Below are positions 27,588 through 38,653 of a DNA stretch of 57,112 bases, piece after piece. The position numbers and the translations under genes were made by a program. How positions within the stretch are numbered: the stretch's first letter is position 1; every line of letters starts with the position of its first letter. The notes below the pieces were generated by a model. That model was not told the DNA's origin. It ran no database searches and saw only the letters and a list, made by a program, of their open reading frames with translations. Source of the stretch: Bacteroidales bacterium (lineage in GTDB: Bacteria; Bacteroidota; Bacteroidia; Bacteroidales; UBA4181); assembly GCA_031265445.1 (NCBI GenBank), contig JAISCQ010000045.1, positions 1 through 57,112 of the forward strand. The letters are read 5' to 3'.

Positions 27588-29824
27588 TCAATTCCTGATA
27601 TATTCGATGGCCTTTTCAATAAGAACATCCTTTTTATTCCTGATGTCTTCTACAGTTGGCCGTACCTCAATATCGATTTTAACGCCGGTTCGCTGGCATT
27701 GTCCCCAATCAGGATAATAAGCGCCAAGCACCGTGTAGTTAGCCGTCATGCCCTGATATGGCATGTTAAAACCGGTGATATTACCGTCGGCTCCGGCTGT
27801 TTGACTGCCTATAACAACTGCATCCGGCGCATTGCGTAAAGCGATGGCCGTCATTTCGCCCAGGCTCTGGGTTCCTTCATTGACCAATACGGCGACTCTA
27901 CCTTTGAAATAATCAGGATTCCTGTAACCAATCGGGCACTCGTTATATTTTTTATAATTTCCGGGATACGATAATACCTGGGATGAAAACCAAAGATTGA
28001 TCGCCGTATCGGGCAACAATATTTCGGTCAGTTTGAAAAAGGAAAAGAAATCCCTCGGGTATTCCCGCAGGTCAAATACGATTCCTTTGGCGTCCATATT
28101 GTCCTTTACGGTGTTTACCAGTTCCGTACTCCTCATGCGTCCTACATTCAGAAATACGATATCTTTATTTTCCTTTTTGTATTCGTCCATTGTTTTCCGG
28201 AGAACCTGTCCGGCGCCTTTGAATTTCAGTTCAACCGGGATCACCTTCCCGTCGCGTTCGATCTTCACGTGCAGCGGCAGGCTGTCGTATGCCAGGATGT
28301 ACCCGCGCATGTTGCGTGATAAGGCCGCGGGGTTCGATGCTGCCGTATAAGGGGCAAGGTCTTCCATGATCTTTTTTACCGGTTTCCCTTCTACTTCTAT
28401 AATCACATCGCCTGCGTCAAGTTCGGGACAGTCGGTGAAAACGGTCATTTTACCTTCAGCCGATTCCGTTAATCCAACGGGTAGACGCTTCAGCCCGAAG
28501 GCTGCGGCAGGAGTTCCTTCGAGCGTACCGTTAAAGACTAATCGTCCGTGCGAATCATTGATCTCGGCTGTCAACATATAAAGCGCAGCATTAAAATCCG
28601 CTTCGGATTCGGGGTTAAAAAATTTGGGGAGGTATTTTGGCAGCACGTCGGTCCAGGCATGGTCGGTTAAATATTTGTAGGGGAAATTGTATTCCATTAC
28701 ATTCCAAAACCGGAACAGCGCAAGAAGCCGGAACCCCTGATCTTCCCATGATACCCGGTATGTCTTTTCCGCCCTGAAATTCCTGTCGCGCGCTCCTCCC
28801 CTGAAAGGAATCACGTAATAATTCACTTTATCGGGCCGGTCGGCATTTTTTATTCTGTTCAATTTGTCCATGAGGTTCCGATCGAACATTTGCTGATCAT
28901 TCAGCCAGCTCAAGTCAATGCGGCACGAATACAGTTCCGGATCGCTGATCGCGTAGTCCTTTGTATGAAAGTCACCCAGTCCGTCGATAAAATCGATCAG
29001 TATACGGTTCAATTCTTTTTTACCGGGTGCTTTAGCAATGGCGGGCATGATCCGGAACAACTCGAAATCCCAGTTTTTGTCGCCATCGATTACTGCAGGA
29101 TGGTAATATTTAAGAAATCCCCATACTCTGCCCAGGATATCCAGATTTTTTGCCATCAGGGGCGTAAGTTCACCCAGGCTGATTTGCGACCCGGATTCAA
29201 ACTCTTTATCTTCTTCAGCCGGGTACTGTGTTTTGATAAAATGATACACCGGCGATGCATCAACTTGAATGTCCCAATCATCAATCCACACATTCGAAAT
29301 GCCTTTTGCCGATATCCCGAAATGGATTTCCTGTATCCCATCTTTTAATTTGGCCCTGATGTTGAAACTTTGCCAGTCATTTTTCCCTTCCAGGCCTGTA
29401 AGGATAAGCGTGTCGGGAACAGGAGGCCGTTCTACGGACTCGTACCTGTCTTTTTGCCGGATGTACAGGTTTAACCTTCCGTTAGATGCTCCTGCGTACC
29501 TGAATTTTCCCGAAAAATCCAGACTGTCGCCGACGATTCTCGCAGCATCTACATAATAATACGCCCGGCGCCCTGCATTAATTTCAATGAATATTTGCCT
29601 TCGGCTTTCACTGTAGAATCCTTTTCAGTCTTTCCGGTTGCAATCCATTTCGTAACCCATGGCGATTTAGCCGGATACGGGTTCATGGCCGCATCTTTTT
29701 CAAACTTCATCTCCTTCACCATATACTCGTTTTCGGGCCGATCCGAAATTTGGGAAGCAGTATCCCGGGCTTGAAATTGGCAACACGCCGGGACAAATAA
29801 CAGAATGATAAATATTTTTTTCAT
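27588..29824 (-). pseudogene. S41-family (C-terminal processing-like) peptidase, frameshifted
   Basis: The N-terminal part starts at ATG 29824 with a lipoprotein-type signal (KKIFIILLFVPACC). It reads to about 29565 and then stops at 29549. The rest continues in another frame (RAYYYVDAARIVGDSLDF...) to the stop at 27588. Restoring one base would give about 745 residues. The body has an N-terminal beta domain, a PDZ-like part (GDVIIEVEGKPVKKIM), and the S41 core with GIVFDLREYPRDF, NEGTQSLGEM (nucleophile Ser) and VIGSQTAGADGNITG. Eleven bases separate it from the sigma gene. It may be a real loss, or a sequencing error at the GC-rich stretch and TATTATTAT. Confidence 0.75.
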
Positions 29825-29835
29825 GTGAAACGGGT

Positions 29836-30441
29836 TTAGCAAAAATAGTGGAAATTCCAGAAGATCAGCGACAGCACGATCAAATACTCCTTGAACTGTT
29901 CGCGCAATTGCGCCAGGGCGTTTTTGACATGATACTTCACCGTGTTGACCGAAATGCCGAGCCGTTCGGAAATTTCGGAGTAGGAAAGTTCTTCCATGCG
30001 GCTGAGTCGGAACACCTCCCGACATTCGGCAGGCAGCGAATCGATGGCCTTGGTAATCGAGTCTTCCAGTTCCAGGGCGATCAGCCTGGCCAACGGGTAA
30101 TCGAAATCCGAAATATAGTCCTGCTGGCGTTCTTCCTGCTGTTGCGCCAGTTTTTGTTCCGATTTCCGTCGCACGCGCAGGTGTTCCAGGTAATTGATGC
30201 ACCTGTTTTGCACGGCCTTCACCAGATAAGCTTTGAGCGATGTGTGTATTGTCAGCGTTTCGCGGTTTTCCCAGATATGGTAAATCACATCCCCTACCAG
30301 CGACTCGGCCAGGAAACTTTCCCGCACGTATTGAAACGCCAGCAGGCACAACTGGTCGTAATACCGGTCGTACAACTGGCGGTAGGCTTTTTCATCGCCT
30401 CTTTTCAAGGCGTCGATCCATATGTCAAGGGCGGGGTTCAC
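29836..30441 (-). CDS. ECF RNA polymerase sigma factor (Bacteroidetes SusCD-associated type)
   Basis: 201 residues from GTG. Region 2 (about 10-85) has YDRYYDQLCLLAFQYV and AESLVGDVIYHIWEN. Region 4 (about 130-185) has LPAECREVFRLSRMEELSYSEISERLGISVNTVKYHV (shown here as one continuous region 4 in two halves: LPAECREVFRLSRMEE and LSYSEISERLGISVNTV). It directs transcription once released from FecR. It heads the minus-strand unit running to 18084, with its own promoter. The C terminus ends in an unusual hydrophobic tail (LIVLSLIFWNFHYFC), often seen in this subfamily. Confidence 0.92.
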   Translation of the reverse strand: MNPALDIWIDALKRGDEKAYRQLYDRYYDQLCLLAFQYVRESFLAESLVGDVIYHIWENRETLTIHTSLKAYLVKAVQNRCINYLEHLRVRRKSEQKLAQQQEERQQDYISDFDYPLARLIALELEDSITKAIDSLPAECREVFRLSRMEELSYSEISERLGISVNTVKYHVKNALAQLREQFKEYLIVLSLIFWNFHYFC

Positions 30442-30476
30442 TAAAAATGTTATTCAAAAGCAATAAAAGCAATAAG

Positions 30477-30509
30477 CAAAGATATGTAAATTGTCTGTTA
30501 AAATACAAA
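30477..30509 (-). promoter_or_regulatory. Promoter of the ECF sigma gene
   Basis: On the minus strand, TTTG (30509-30506) and TATCTTTG (30484-30477) are spaced 21 bp apart, a full Bacteroidetes housekeeping promoter. This implies basal expression of the sigma gene independent of its own activity. Confidence 0.6.
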
Positions 30510-30620
30510 TTGTCCTTTACGGATACGAATAAAATATTTTCAGTTGGCGGGGTCGAATATAATTTGGTATAATATTTGCTGAAAAAAAGGTCGGAAATTT
30601 CGTTTTTATACGGAATTGTA

Positions 30621-30628
30621 TAAATTTG
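30621..30628 (+). promoter_or_regulatory. -7 box of gapA
   Basis: TAAATTTG matches TAnnTTTG, with TTTCG about 18 bp upstream. An AT-rich 45-base leader follows. Confidence 0.5.
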
Positions 30629-30652
30629 CAAACAAAAATAAATTATAATTAA

Positions 30653-31678
<1,026 letters not shown>

Positions 31679-31700
31679 GGAATTTTTTTCCGCAACTATA

Positions 31701-31728
31701 AAAAGCTCCTCAAAAGGGAGCTTTTTTT
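31701..31728 (+). terminator. Rho-independent terminator of gapA
   Basis: AAAAGCTCC pairs with GGAGCTTTT around a short loop, followed by a run of T, 22 bases after the gapA stop. Confidence 0.85.
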
Positions 31729-31738
31729 GTGTTCGCAA

Positions 31739-31766
31739 GTAGAGACGTGGCATGCCACGTCTCTAC
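31739..31766. repeat. Dispersed palindrome, GTAGAGACG family, copy 3 (perfect)
   Basis: A perfect 28-bp palindrome made of GTAGAGACGTGGCA and its reverse complement, lying between the gapA terminator and the convergent porX stop. The matching copies at 508-533 and 17878-17905 show that it is dispersed. Confidence 0.85.
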
Positions 31767-31794
31767 AAAAATTACGCCAAACGGCGGCATTTAA

Positions 31795-33357
31795 TTAATT
31801 TCCGATCGGGCTAAGTACAATGATCGGCGCCATCATCTCTTCGAGCGAAATCCCACCGTGCTGGAAGGTATTCCGGTAGAAATTCACATAATAATTATAG
31901 TTCTTGGGATAGATCATGTAATCATAATTGGTGGCGAAGATGTAGCTGGTACTCACGTTGAGCTTTGGCAAGCGGATGCTGTGCGGGTCTTTTATTTCGA
32001 AAATGTTTTTCGACTCGTAATTGAGCAATTTCCCCTGTTTGTAGCGCAGGTTCGACGAACTGTCGCGGTCGCCCAACACTTTCACGGGGTTCGATACATT
32101 GATGGATCCGTGATCGGTAGTGATCACCAACTTCACTTTTTCTTCGGCCAATTGCTTGATGATGTCGAGCATGGACGAATGTTCGATCCACGAACGGGTG
32201 ATGGAACGGTAGCCCGACTCGGAGCCTGCCAGGTCGCGGATGACATCTACATTGGTGCGCGCATGCGACAGGATGTCGATGAAATTATACACAAACACCG
32301 AAAGATCGCTGTTCAGGTAATCATGCAGGTTATCGGCTACGCGCTTGCCCTGCTTTTCGTTGCTGATTTTTTCGTATGACAGGGAGTATTGCAGTCCCAA
32401 CCGGGTCAACTGCTTGCGGAGCAGTTCCTGTTCGTGCAGGTTATGGCCGTCTTCCTCTTCGTCCTCGTCCGACCAGAATTCGGGATGCAGTTTGGTGATA
32501 TCCAACGGCATCAGTCCCGAGAACATGGCATTACGGGCGTATTGCGTCACTGTGGGCAGGATGGCGCAGTAGAGCGATTCCTTATCGGGTTTGTAATACT
32601 GGCCGATGACGGATGCAATGGCATACCACTGGTCCAGCCTCAGGTTGTCGATCAGGATCAATGTGGTTTTGTTCTGTTGGAGCATCGGGAACACTTCCTG
32701 CCGCAATACATTGGGCGACATCAGCGGCCTGCGGTCGCTCTGCTTGCCGAACCAGCTTTCGTAATTATTGCGGACGAACCGCGTGAAATTGTTATTGGCG
32801 TCGATCTTCTGGGTTTGCAGTATTTCGTGCATTCCTTTGTCTTCGAGTTTTTCCAGTTCCATATCCCAGAATACCAGCTGGCGATATATCAACACCCAGT
32901 CCTCGAATGTTCCGGCCATGTTGATATCCCAGCCCAGCTGCGAAAACTTTGACTGGTAAAGCGATGTGGTTTGCTCGGTGACCAGCCGCAACGATTCGGT
33001 ATTTTTCTTGATCGTAAGCAGTATTTGGTTCGGGTTCACCGGTTTGATCAGGTAATCGGCGATTTTTGAACCAATAGCCTGGTCCATGATGTTCTCTTCC
33101 TCGCTTTTGGTGATCATCACTATTGGGATTACCGAATTAACGGCCTTCATCTCGGTCAGGGTTTCCAAACCGGTCATCCCCGGCATGTTTTCATCGAGGA
33201 ATATCAGGTCGATGCTGTTGTTCTGGAGCATATCAACCCCATCGTACCCGTTGGTAGCCGTGATTACGTTATAACCCTTATCCTGGAGGAAAAGTATATG
33301 CGGACGCAATAAATCAATTTCGTCGTCCACCCAAAGTATCGTTATGTGCTTATTCAT
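31795..33357 (-). CDS. porX: PorX-type response regulator with PglZ domain
   Basis: 520 residues. Receiver domain at 1-125: acidic pair D11/D12, phospho-acceptor D55 in LIFLDENMPGM, T83 and K105 (YLIKPVNP). The rest is a linker plus a PglZ alkaline-phosphatase-like domain with LILIDNLRLDQWYAIASV, TVTQYARNAMFSGLMP and LVITTDHGSINVSNP, the metal-binding motifs. This receiver-PglZ architecture is that of PorX, the regulator of the type IX secretion system in Porphyromonas gingivalis and Flavobacterium. It lies directly downstream of porW on the same strand. Its partner histidine kinase PorY is not in the window. Confidence 0.93.
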   Translation of the reverse strand: MNKHITILWVDDEIDLLRPHILFLQDKGYNVITATNGYDGVDMLQNNSIDLIFLDENMPGMTGLETLTEMKAVNSVIPIVMITKSEEENIMDQAIGSKIADYLIKPVNPNQILLTIKKNTESLRLVTEQTTSLYQSKFSQLGWDINMAGTFEDWVLIYRQLVFWDMELEKLEDKGMHEILQTQKIDANNNFTRFVRNNYESWFGKQSDRRPLMSPNVLRQEVFPMLQQNKTTLILIDNLRLDQWYAIASVIGQYYKPDKESLYCAILPTVTQYARNAMFSGLMPLDITKLHPEFWSDEDEEEDGHNLHEQELLRKQLTRLGLQYSLSYEKISNEKQGKRVADNLHDYLNSDLSVFVYNFIDILSHARTNVDVIRDLAGSESGYRSITRSWIEHSSMLDIIKQLAEEKVKLVITTDHGSINVSNPVKVLGDRDSSSNLRYKQGKLLNYESKNIFEIKDPHSIRLPKLNVSTSYIFATNYDYMIYPKNYNYYVNFYRNTFQHGGISLEEMMAPIIVLSPIGN

Positions 33358-33424
33358 TTTCTAATTTTTGGTTTCGGGTTACGGGTTATGTGGCTTTGCC
33401 CATCCCGACACTCAACACTCAATT

Positions 33425-36076
33425 TTATTGTTTTAGATATTCTTTTTTGAAAAATTCGATATAATCTTCAATCTTCCTGTCCTGTTCCAAAATGGCATAA
33501 TTGCTTTCGGAGATCAGGAAATTCGAGTATTCGTACTTGACGTTCTTCATCAGTCCGGGTTCCATCACGAACGTCCGGTAGTATCCCTGTGCACGTTGCA
33601 GGTCGGTAAATCCGGTCACCATCAGCAGGACGTGTTTATCGTCGATATTATTGCGCACCACCTCTAATTTAACATCGATGAAATGGTCGAGGTTGAAGTT
33701 CAGTACATCGAAAGAGAGCTGGTTGATATTTTCTTTCGAATCGACCATCCAGCCGAAGTAATACGCGCCTGTTTCGCTGTAGGCATACATTGATTTTGCG
33801 CGTTCCACCCGGTCGGCCTGCTTCATCGCAGGATCCTTGCCGTCGATAAAGTCTATCAAATTCTGCGCCTCGGCTGCAATATCGCTTTCCGGATAGTCGG
33901 TGGCGATCGTCTTCATTTCTGTGCGCATCGCTTCGTTGGTTCCAGCCAGTTTTCCTGCCGATATGGCTTTCAGGTAGGCAAATTTCGGCGCGAGGGCATC
34001 CTTCGGGAAACGTTCCATGGCATCGCTGGCAAGGTTGATCACCGACTGGTATTCGCCACGGTTGTACCGGTCGTATGTCTGTTCGTACAACTGTTCCGAT
34101 TCGCCTTTTTGCTGCGCCAGCTTGTCGAGATAGGTCGGGTCGAGGATGATCCTGGCATAGATGCTTTCGGGCGCTTTGGCCAGCAACAGGCTCTTGTACT
34201 TTTCGGCTTCGGCGGCTTTGCCCTGTTTGTTATACAGCTGGTACAGGTAATAATACGACGGTACAACGTAGTCGCTTTGCGGGTAACGGCGTATCAGGTC
34301 TTCATATTGCGCCGCAGCCGGCGCGTATTCTTCAAAATCGTTGTTGTAGATATATCCTGCGGCATACAGGCTTTCTTCGATCATCCGGTCGGAAGCCCGC
34401 ATCATCGAATCGGTAAGCGGGATGTTCTGCAAATAATATCCCGGAGTATGAACATCCTGTATCTTCTGATCTCCTGCAACCGGCGCATTGTCATCAACGC
34501 TTTCCGCAGCCATGGCTATTTCCACGGTACCCTTGTTCTTCCGGCGCCAGTTGTCTTCGAGACTGCGCCGGCCCCATTTCACCTGGAACTCGCCGATACC
34601 CTGGCTTACCGTAGTGGGGTTATAGAAATACCATTGCGTTTTTGAGGTTGGATCCGACAAGGTGGTACGTCGCCCGATATTACTGTAATATTGCTGCAAA
34701 CGGGCGGCTTCGGCTTCTTTCTCCCTTTGTTCCTTGAGCTGTAGCTCGGAAATGATGCCGCTGATCAGCCTGTTACGTTCGGCATCCGACATCCGGGCGA
34801 TGCGTTGCACGCTGTCCTGGAAATGTACCGTATTGAGGTTGTATACCAGCGCATCCAGGTTCTTGGCTTTGGCCGCTATCTGGACATAATCGGGGTATGT
34901 GGGCTGCATGTTCACTATAGCGCTGTCATAATAAGCCTGGGCGGGAATATATTCGCGACGGTCGTAGAAAAGGTTGGCCAGCGTCAGGTACGATTTTGTT
35001 TTTTGCGGCAAATTACCGGTCGATGCCTGCGCCGATTTCCGGAAATATTCGATGGCCTTATCCGTATTGCCTTCGTAAAGCTCTATTTCGGCCAGTGCAT
35101 AGTATATCTGGTCTTGATATTCGGTATTCTTGCTGTCGCGCAGCATCCTGTTCAACTGCTTTTTGACATCGCGAATGTCGGCTCCACTGCTCTTGGATGC
35201 CGTGGCGCGGCTGATGGTGGCGTTGAACGACATTTCGTAGGACGGGTTCATGCGGATCACTTTCCGGAACATAGCGGAAGCCTGCGCGTAATCTTTTTGT
35301 TCCAGGTAAAGCTGCGCCAGCACATAGCTGTAACGCATTTTTGTCTTTTTATGACGGGTATCTCTCAGGGCGCGGTTCAGGTATTCGACGGCGCCGGCAT
35401 AATGTTTCTGCCTGATATGCCAGTCGGCAGTGGTCGCATTCAACTCCGACCTTAATGCTTTCCCGTTTGGGAAATCCTTATCTTCCCTCAATTCGGCGAG
35501 CACGCGGCCTGCTTCGGCTAAATTCTTATCCAGTATCAGCGCCTTTGCCCGCCACAACCGGGCTTCGTACAGGCTCTTTTCCCCTGGAAATTCGGTTTCC
35601 ATAAAGTTAAACGTCTGCAAAGCCTGGAAGTATTGGTTGGTATAGACATACGACTTACCAATGATCATGTAGCAATCGCTTATGTATTTGTTAAATTCCC
35701 GCTTGTCGTAGAACTTTTTCTCGGCAGGCGACATGCCCGATTTCCCTACTTTGGGCTTCACCTTGATGGAATGGAGATTGGCGGCCTTGGTTGCTTTCTT
35801 TGCAGCGGTTTCCATATCGCCCGATACGGCTTGGGCCACAGCTTCGTTGCCATACAGGAAAAGCGGAAGCATTTGTGTGTAATCGTCCTGATCGCTTTGT
35901 TCTGCCTTTTTAATGCCGCTTTTGTAGCTTTCCCGGGCGTTGAACAGGACGTTGAAACGTGTGGTGACATTGTGGTAAGTCCGGGTGATGCCGGTATTCT
36001 TCTCGGTGCTGCATCCCGGGAATGCCATCACAACCGCCACGCCAATCCATATAATATAAAAAAATCTTTCCTTCAA
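33425..36076 (-). CDS. porW: PorW/SprE-like TPR lipoprotein of the type IX secretion system
   Basis: 883 residues. Lipoprotein signal ending FPGC near residue 22. Then comes the conserved opening segment TYHNVTTRFNVLFNARESYKSG (in two parts: TYHNVTTRFN, VLFNARESYKSG). Many TPR helices follow (e.g. YSYVLAQLYLEQKDYAQASAMF; IYYALAEIELYEGNTDKAIEYF), with a basic linker and a C-terminal domain. The opening, the size and the neighbouring porX fit PorW (gliding-motility SprE), which supports T9SS assembly and energy coupling at the outer membrane. It ends 67 bp before porX, so the two are probably co-transcribed. Confidence 0.87.
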   Translation of the reverse strand: MKERFFYIIWIGVAVVMAFPGCSTEKNTGITRTYHNVTTRFNVLFNARESYKSGIKKAEQSDQDDYTQMLPLFLYGNEAVAQAVSGDMETAAKKATKAANLHSIKVKPKVGKSGMSPAEKKFYDKREFNKYISDCYMIIGKSYVYTNQYFQALQTFNFMETEFPGEKSLYEARLWRAKALILDKNLAEAGRVLAELREDKDFPNGKALRSELNATTADWHIRQKHYAGAVEYLNRALRDTRHKKTKMRYSYVLAQLYLEQKDYAQASAMFRKVIRMNPSYEMSFNATISRATASKSSGADIRDVKKQLNRMLRDSKNTEYQDQIYYALAEIELYEGNTDKAIEYFRKSAQASTGNLPQKTKSYLTLANLFYDRREYIPAQAYYDSAIVNMQPTYPDYVQIAAKAKNLDALVYNLNTVHFQDSVQRIARMSDAERNRLISGIISELQLKEQREKEAEAARLQQYYSNIGRRTTLSDPTSKTQWYFYNPTTVSQGIGEFQVKWGRRSLEDNWRRKNKGTVEIAMAAESVDDNAPVAGDQKIQDVHTPGYYLQNIPLTDSMMRASDRMIEESLYAAGYIYNNDFEEYAPAAAQYEDLIRRYPQSDYVVPSYYYLYQLYNKQGKAAEAEKYKSLLLAKAPESIYARIILDPTYLDKLAQQKGESEQLYEQTYDRYNRGEYQSVINLASDAMERFPKDALAPKFAYLKAISAGKLAGTNEAMRTEMKTIATDYPESDIAAEAQNLIDFIDGKDPAMKQADRVERAKSMYAYSETGAYYFGWMVDSKENINQLSFDVLNFNLDHFIDVKLEVVRNNIDDKHVLLMVTGFTDLQRAQGYYRTFVMEPGLMKNVKYEYSNFLISESNYAILEQDRKIEDYIEFFKKEYLKQ

Positions 36077-36236
36077 ACTCTCAAATATATGCTGATGCAG
36101 ATCCCACAGTTTTTATCATCTTCGGAATCCCATGTAAGTTTTGGATAAACACACAAAGTAACAAAAAAATGTCCGTATTACTTAACTGATTTTCAAGAAA
36201 GATATTTTACAGCCCGAGAAATTTTACCGTAACCGC

Positions 36237-38573
36237 TTAAAACGAGAAGTTATACGTTACCGACGGCACAAATGAGAACAGGTACACCATCTCGGCATAG
36301 GTTTTGTCCGGATTATCCTTTTCCTGGCGGAACATGATCGTCCAGGGATTGTGTCGTCCGTAAGCATTATACAGTGAGAAATTCAGTTCGCTCCTGAAAC
36401 GCCTCTTTGCATTACCTTTGAATGACCAGGTGGCCGACAGGTCGAGGCGGTGGTAGGCCGGGTAACGGTATTCGTTGCGGCCGGAATAGATGGGCACATA
36501 CTTGCCTTCGATCCCGTAACGGCCCGTGGGATAGGTCACCGGGGTTCCGCTTGCGAACACCCAGTTGGCCGACACCACCCATTGTCGCGATAACTCGTAA
36601 TTGAGGACAATCGAAATGTTGTTGGGCTTGTCGTAGGGCGAACGGTATTCCTTGCCGTCGTTGATCTCGCTGATGACACGGCGCGCCCTCGAAAGGGTGT
36701 AGCTCACCCAGCCGTTGAGTTTACCTTCGTTCTTGCGTATCATCAGTTCCAACCCATAAGCCTTACCGGTACCGAAACGCAGTTCCCGTTCGAGTTCCCC
36801 ATTCCCGATCAGGCTGGCATGATCCTTGAAATCGATCACATCTTTCATATCCTTGTAATACAACTCTATGGATGTTTCGAACATATTGTCGCTGAAGTTC
36901 CTGAAATAGCCTGCCGCAAACTGGTTACACATCTGGGGTTTCACGTTGGGCGTAGATTGAAACCACACATCCAGCGGCGAACCTGCCGATGAGTTGGATG
37001 CCAGCTGGATGAACTGTGCAGTACGCGAATAGCTCGCCTTTACGGAATTGGCTCCATCGATTTCGTAAACCAATCCAAGCCGCGGCTCCAACCGGCCATA
37101 ATTGTGGTAGACCGTTCCGCGGGTATACGTGGCCGAATCCTTCACGAGGTAATTTTCCAGCGTGTATACCTGCTCGCCATTGCTGATATTCTGGAACAGG
37201 GTGTAACGCAGCCCGTACTTTACGGTGAATTTTTCACCGATCCTGTTTTCATTGGCTACAAACCATGCATGTTCCAGGGCAAATTCTTTCGGTTCGGAGA
37301 ACTGTGCGACGATCGACTTCCCCCCTACCCCACCGCCTTCGCCCGGCATAAAACCGTGATGCGTCAGGTGGTAGCCGAATTTGATATTGCTGTTGGGATT
37401 GAGGTGATATGAAAAATCGGCTTTAAAACCGAAATCCTGCAATTTTGACGTCCAATCCATCGAGACCTGTTCACTCAGTTCAGTTTTCAGGTAATAATCG
37501 TAGAAACTGCCGATAAACGTAAAGTTCGAGAAAAGCCTCGACGAAAACAGGTGGTTCCACCGCAAGGTCACCGTCTGGTTGCCGAAATTCATCCCGGCAA
37601 ACGAGTTGGCAAACTTGTCGCGCCCGAGGTAAGCGGCCATAAAGAGGCGGTTGTTGTCGTTGATGCGGTAATTCACCTTTGCATTCATGTCGTAAAAGTA
37701 AAGAGACGACTTCTTCAGGTCGGGATCACTGGCAAAAGCAAGGAAAACATCGGCATACGTGCGGCGCGCCGATACCAGGTAGCTCAATTTATCTGAAAAC
37801 AGCGGACCTTCCAGCGTCAACCGGCTGGATATGGTACCGATACCTCCCGTTGCCGAAAAACGCTGGTTATTACCGTCTTTGGTACGCACATCAAGCAGGG
37901 ACGACAGTCTCCCGCCGAAGCTGGCCGGTATGTCGCCCTTGTAGAGTTTTACATCCTTGATGGCGTCGTTGTTGAAGACCGAAAAGAAACCCATCAGGTG
38001 GGATGCGTTATAAACGGTGGCTTCGTCGAGGATGATCAGGTTTTGATCATGACTGCCGCCGCGTACGCTGAACCCCGACGATCCCTCGGCTGCGGACTGC
38101 ACGCCCGGCAACAGTTGTATCGCCTTAATGACATCTACTTCGCCCATCAAGGCCGGGATGCGTTTGAGCGTCTTCATCGAAATCCGTTCAACACTCATCT
38201 CTGCTTTCGTTATATTGGAATTCCTCGCTTCGGCCGACACCACTACCTCACCAAGTTCATTGGCTGCCGGTTCGAGCCTGATGTTCAGTTTGACGTCTTT
38301 TTTCAAATCAATCACCTGTGTATTGGGCTGAAACCCGACAAAAGAGAACAGTAATCTGTACTTCCCCTCGGGCAGACTGATGGAGTAGAATCCGTAGGCG
38401 TTAGCAGCCGTTCCTGTTTTCAGTTCCTCCACGTATACGGTCGCCCCTATCAGATCCTCGCCTGTAGCGCTGTCGGTAATATTGCCGCTAATGGCAAATC
38501 GTTTGTTCTGCGCCGACAGTTCCGGGCAAAACAGCAGAAAAAACAACAAATACAACAGGTTGCGATGAATCAT
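36237..38573 (-). CDS. TonB-dependent outer-membrane receptor
   Basis: 778 residues with a signal peptide (LLFFLLFCPELSAQ). Carboxypeptidase-regulatory-like domain (about 26-110, ISGNITDSATGEDLIGAT). Plug domain (about 115-225) including GSHDQNLIILDEATVYNASH. Barrel to a C-terminal TYNFSF ending in aromatic Phe. It lacks the SusC size and any SusD partner, so it more likely imports iron complexes, cobalamin or a small ligand. The neighbouring PorW is 160 bp downstream. A transcriptional link is possible but not shown. Confidence 0.87.
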   Translation of the reverse strand: MIHRNLLYLLFFLLFCPELSAQNKRFAISGNITDSATGEDLIGATVYVEELKTGTAANAYGFYSISLPEGKYRLLFSFVGFQPNTQVIDLKKDVKLNIRLEPAANELGEVVVSAEARNSNITKAEMSVERISMKTLKRIPALMGEVDVIKAIQLLPGVQSAAEGSSGFSVRGGSHDQNLIILDEATVYNASHLMGFFSVFNNDAIKDVKLYKGDIPASFGGRLSSLLDVRTKDGNNQRFSATGGIGTISSRLTLEGPLFSDKLSYLVSARRTYADVFLAFASDPDLKKSSLYFYDMNAKVNYRINDNNRLFMAAYLGRDKFANSFAGMNFGNQTVTLRWNHLFSSRLFSNFTFIGSFYDYYLKTELSEQVSMDWTSKLQDFGFKADFSYHLNPNSNIKFGYHLTHHGFMPGEGGGVGGKSIVAQFSEPKEFALEHAWFVANENRIGEKFTVKYGLRYTLFQNISNGEQVYTLENYLVKDSATYTRGTVYHNYGRLEPRLGLVYEIDGANSVKASYSRTAQFIQLASNSSAGSPLDVWFQSTPNVKPQMCNQFAAGYFRNFSDNMFETSIELYYKDMKDVIDFKDHASLIGNGELERELRFGTGKAYGLELMIRKNEGKLNGWVSYTLSRARRVISEINDGKEYRSPYDKPNNISIVLNYELSRQWVVSANWVFASGTPVTYPTGRYGIEGKYVPIYSGRNEYRYPAYHRLDLSATWSFKGNAKRRFRSELNFSLYNAYGRHNPWTIMFRQEKDNPDKTYAEMVYLFSFVPSVTYNFSF

Positions 38574-38591
38574 ATAAGGTTGAGGTTTTCA

Positions 38592-38599
38592 CAAAAGTA
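38592..38599 (-). promoter_or_regulatory. -7 box of the TonB receptor gene
   Basis: Minus-strand TACTTTTG matches TAnnTTTG, about 19 bp before the start codon at 38573. Confidence 0.45.
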
Positions 38600-38653
38600 A
38601 TTACACAGCAATAAATATGCCGAAAATTACGCCCAACCTTCAAATAAGGGTTG

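Noticed and set aside
27020-27628. Arg/Ser/Glu-rich 202-residue protein on the minus strand
   Set aside because: It is a fusion of a degenerate sigma fragment and array 3, overlapping the end of the protease gene. There is no start context or family. Recorded as a repeat and a remnant.
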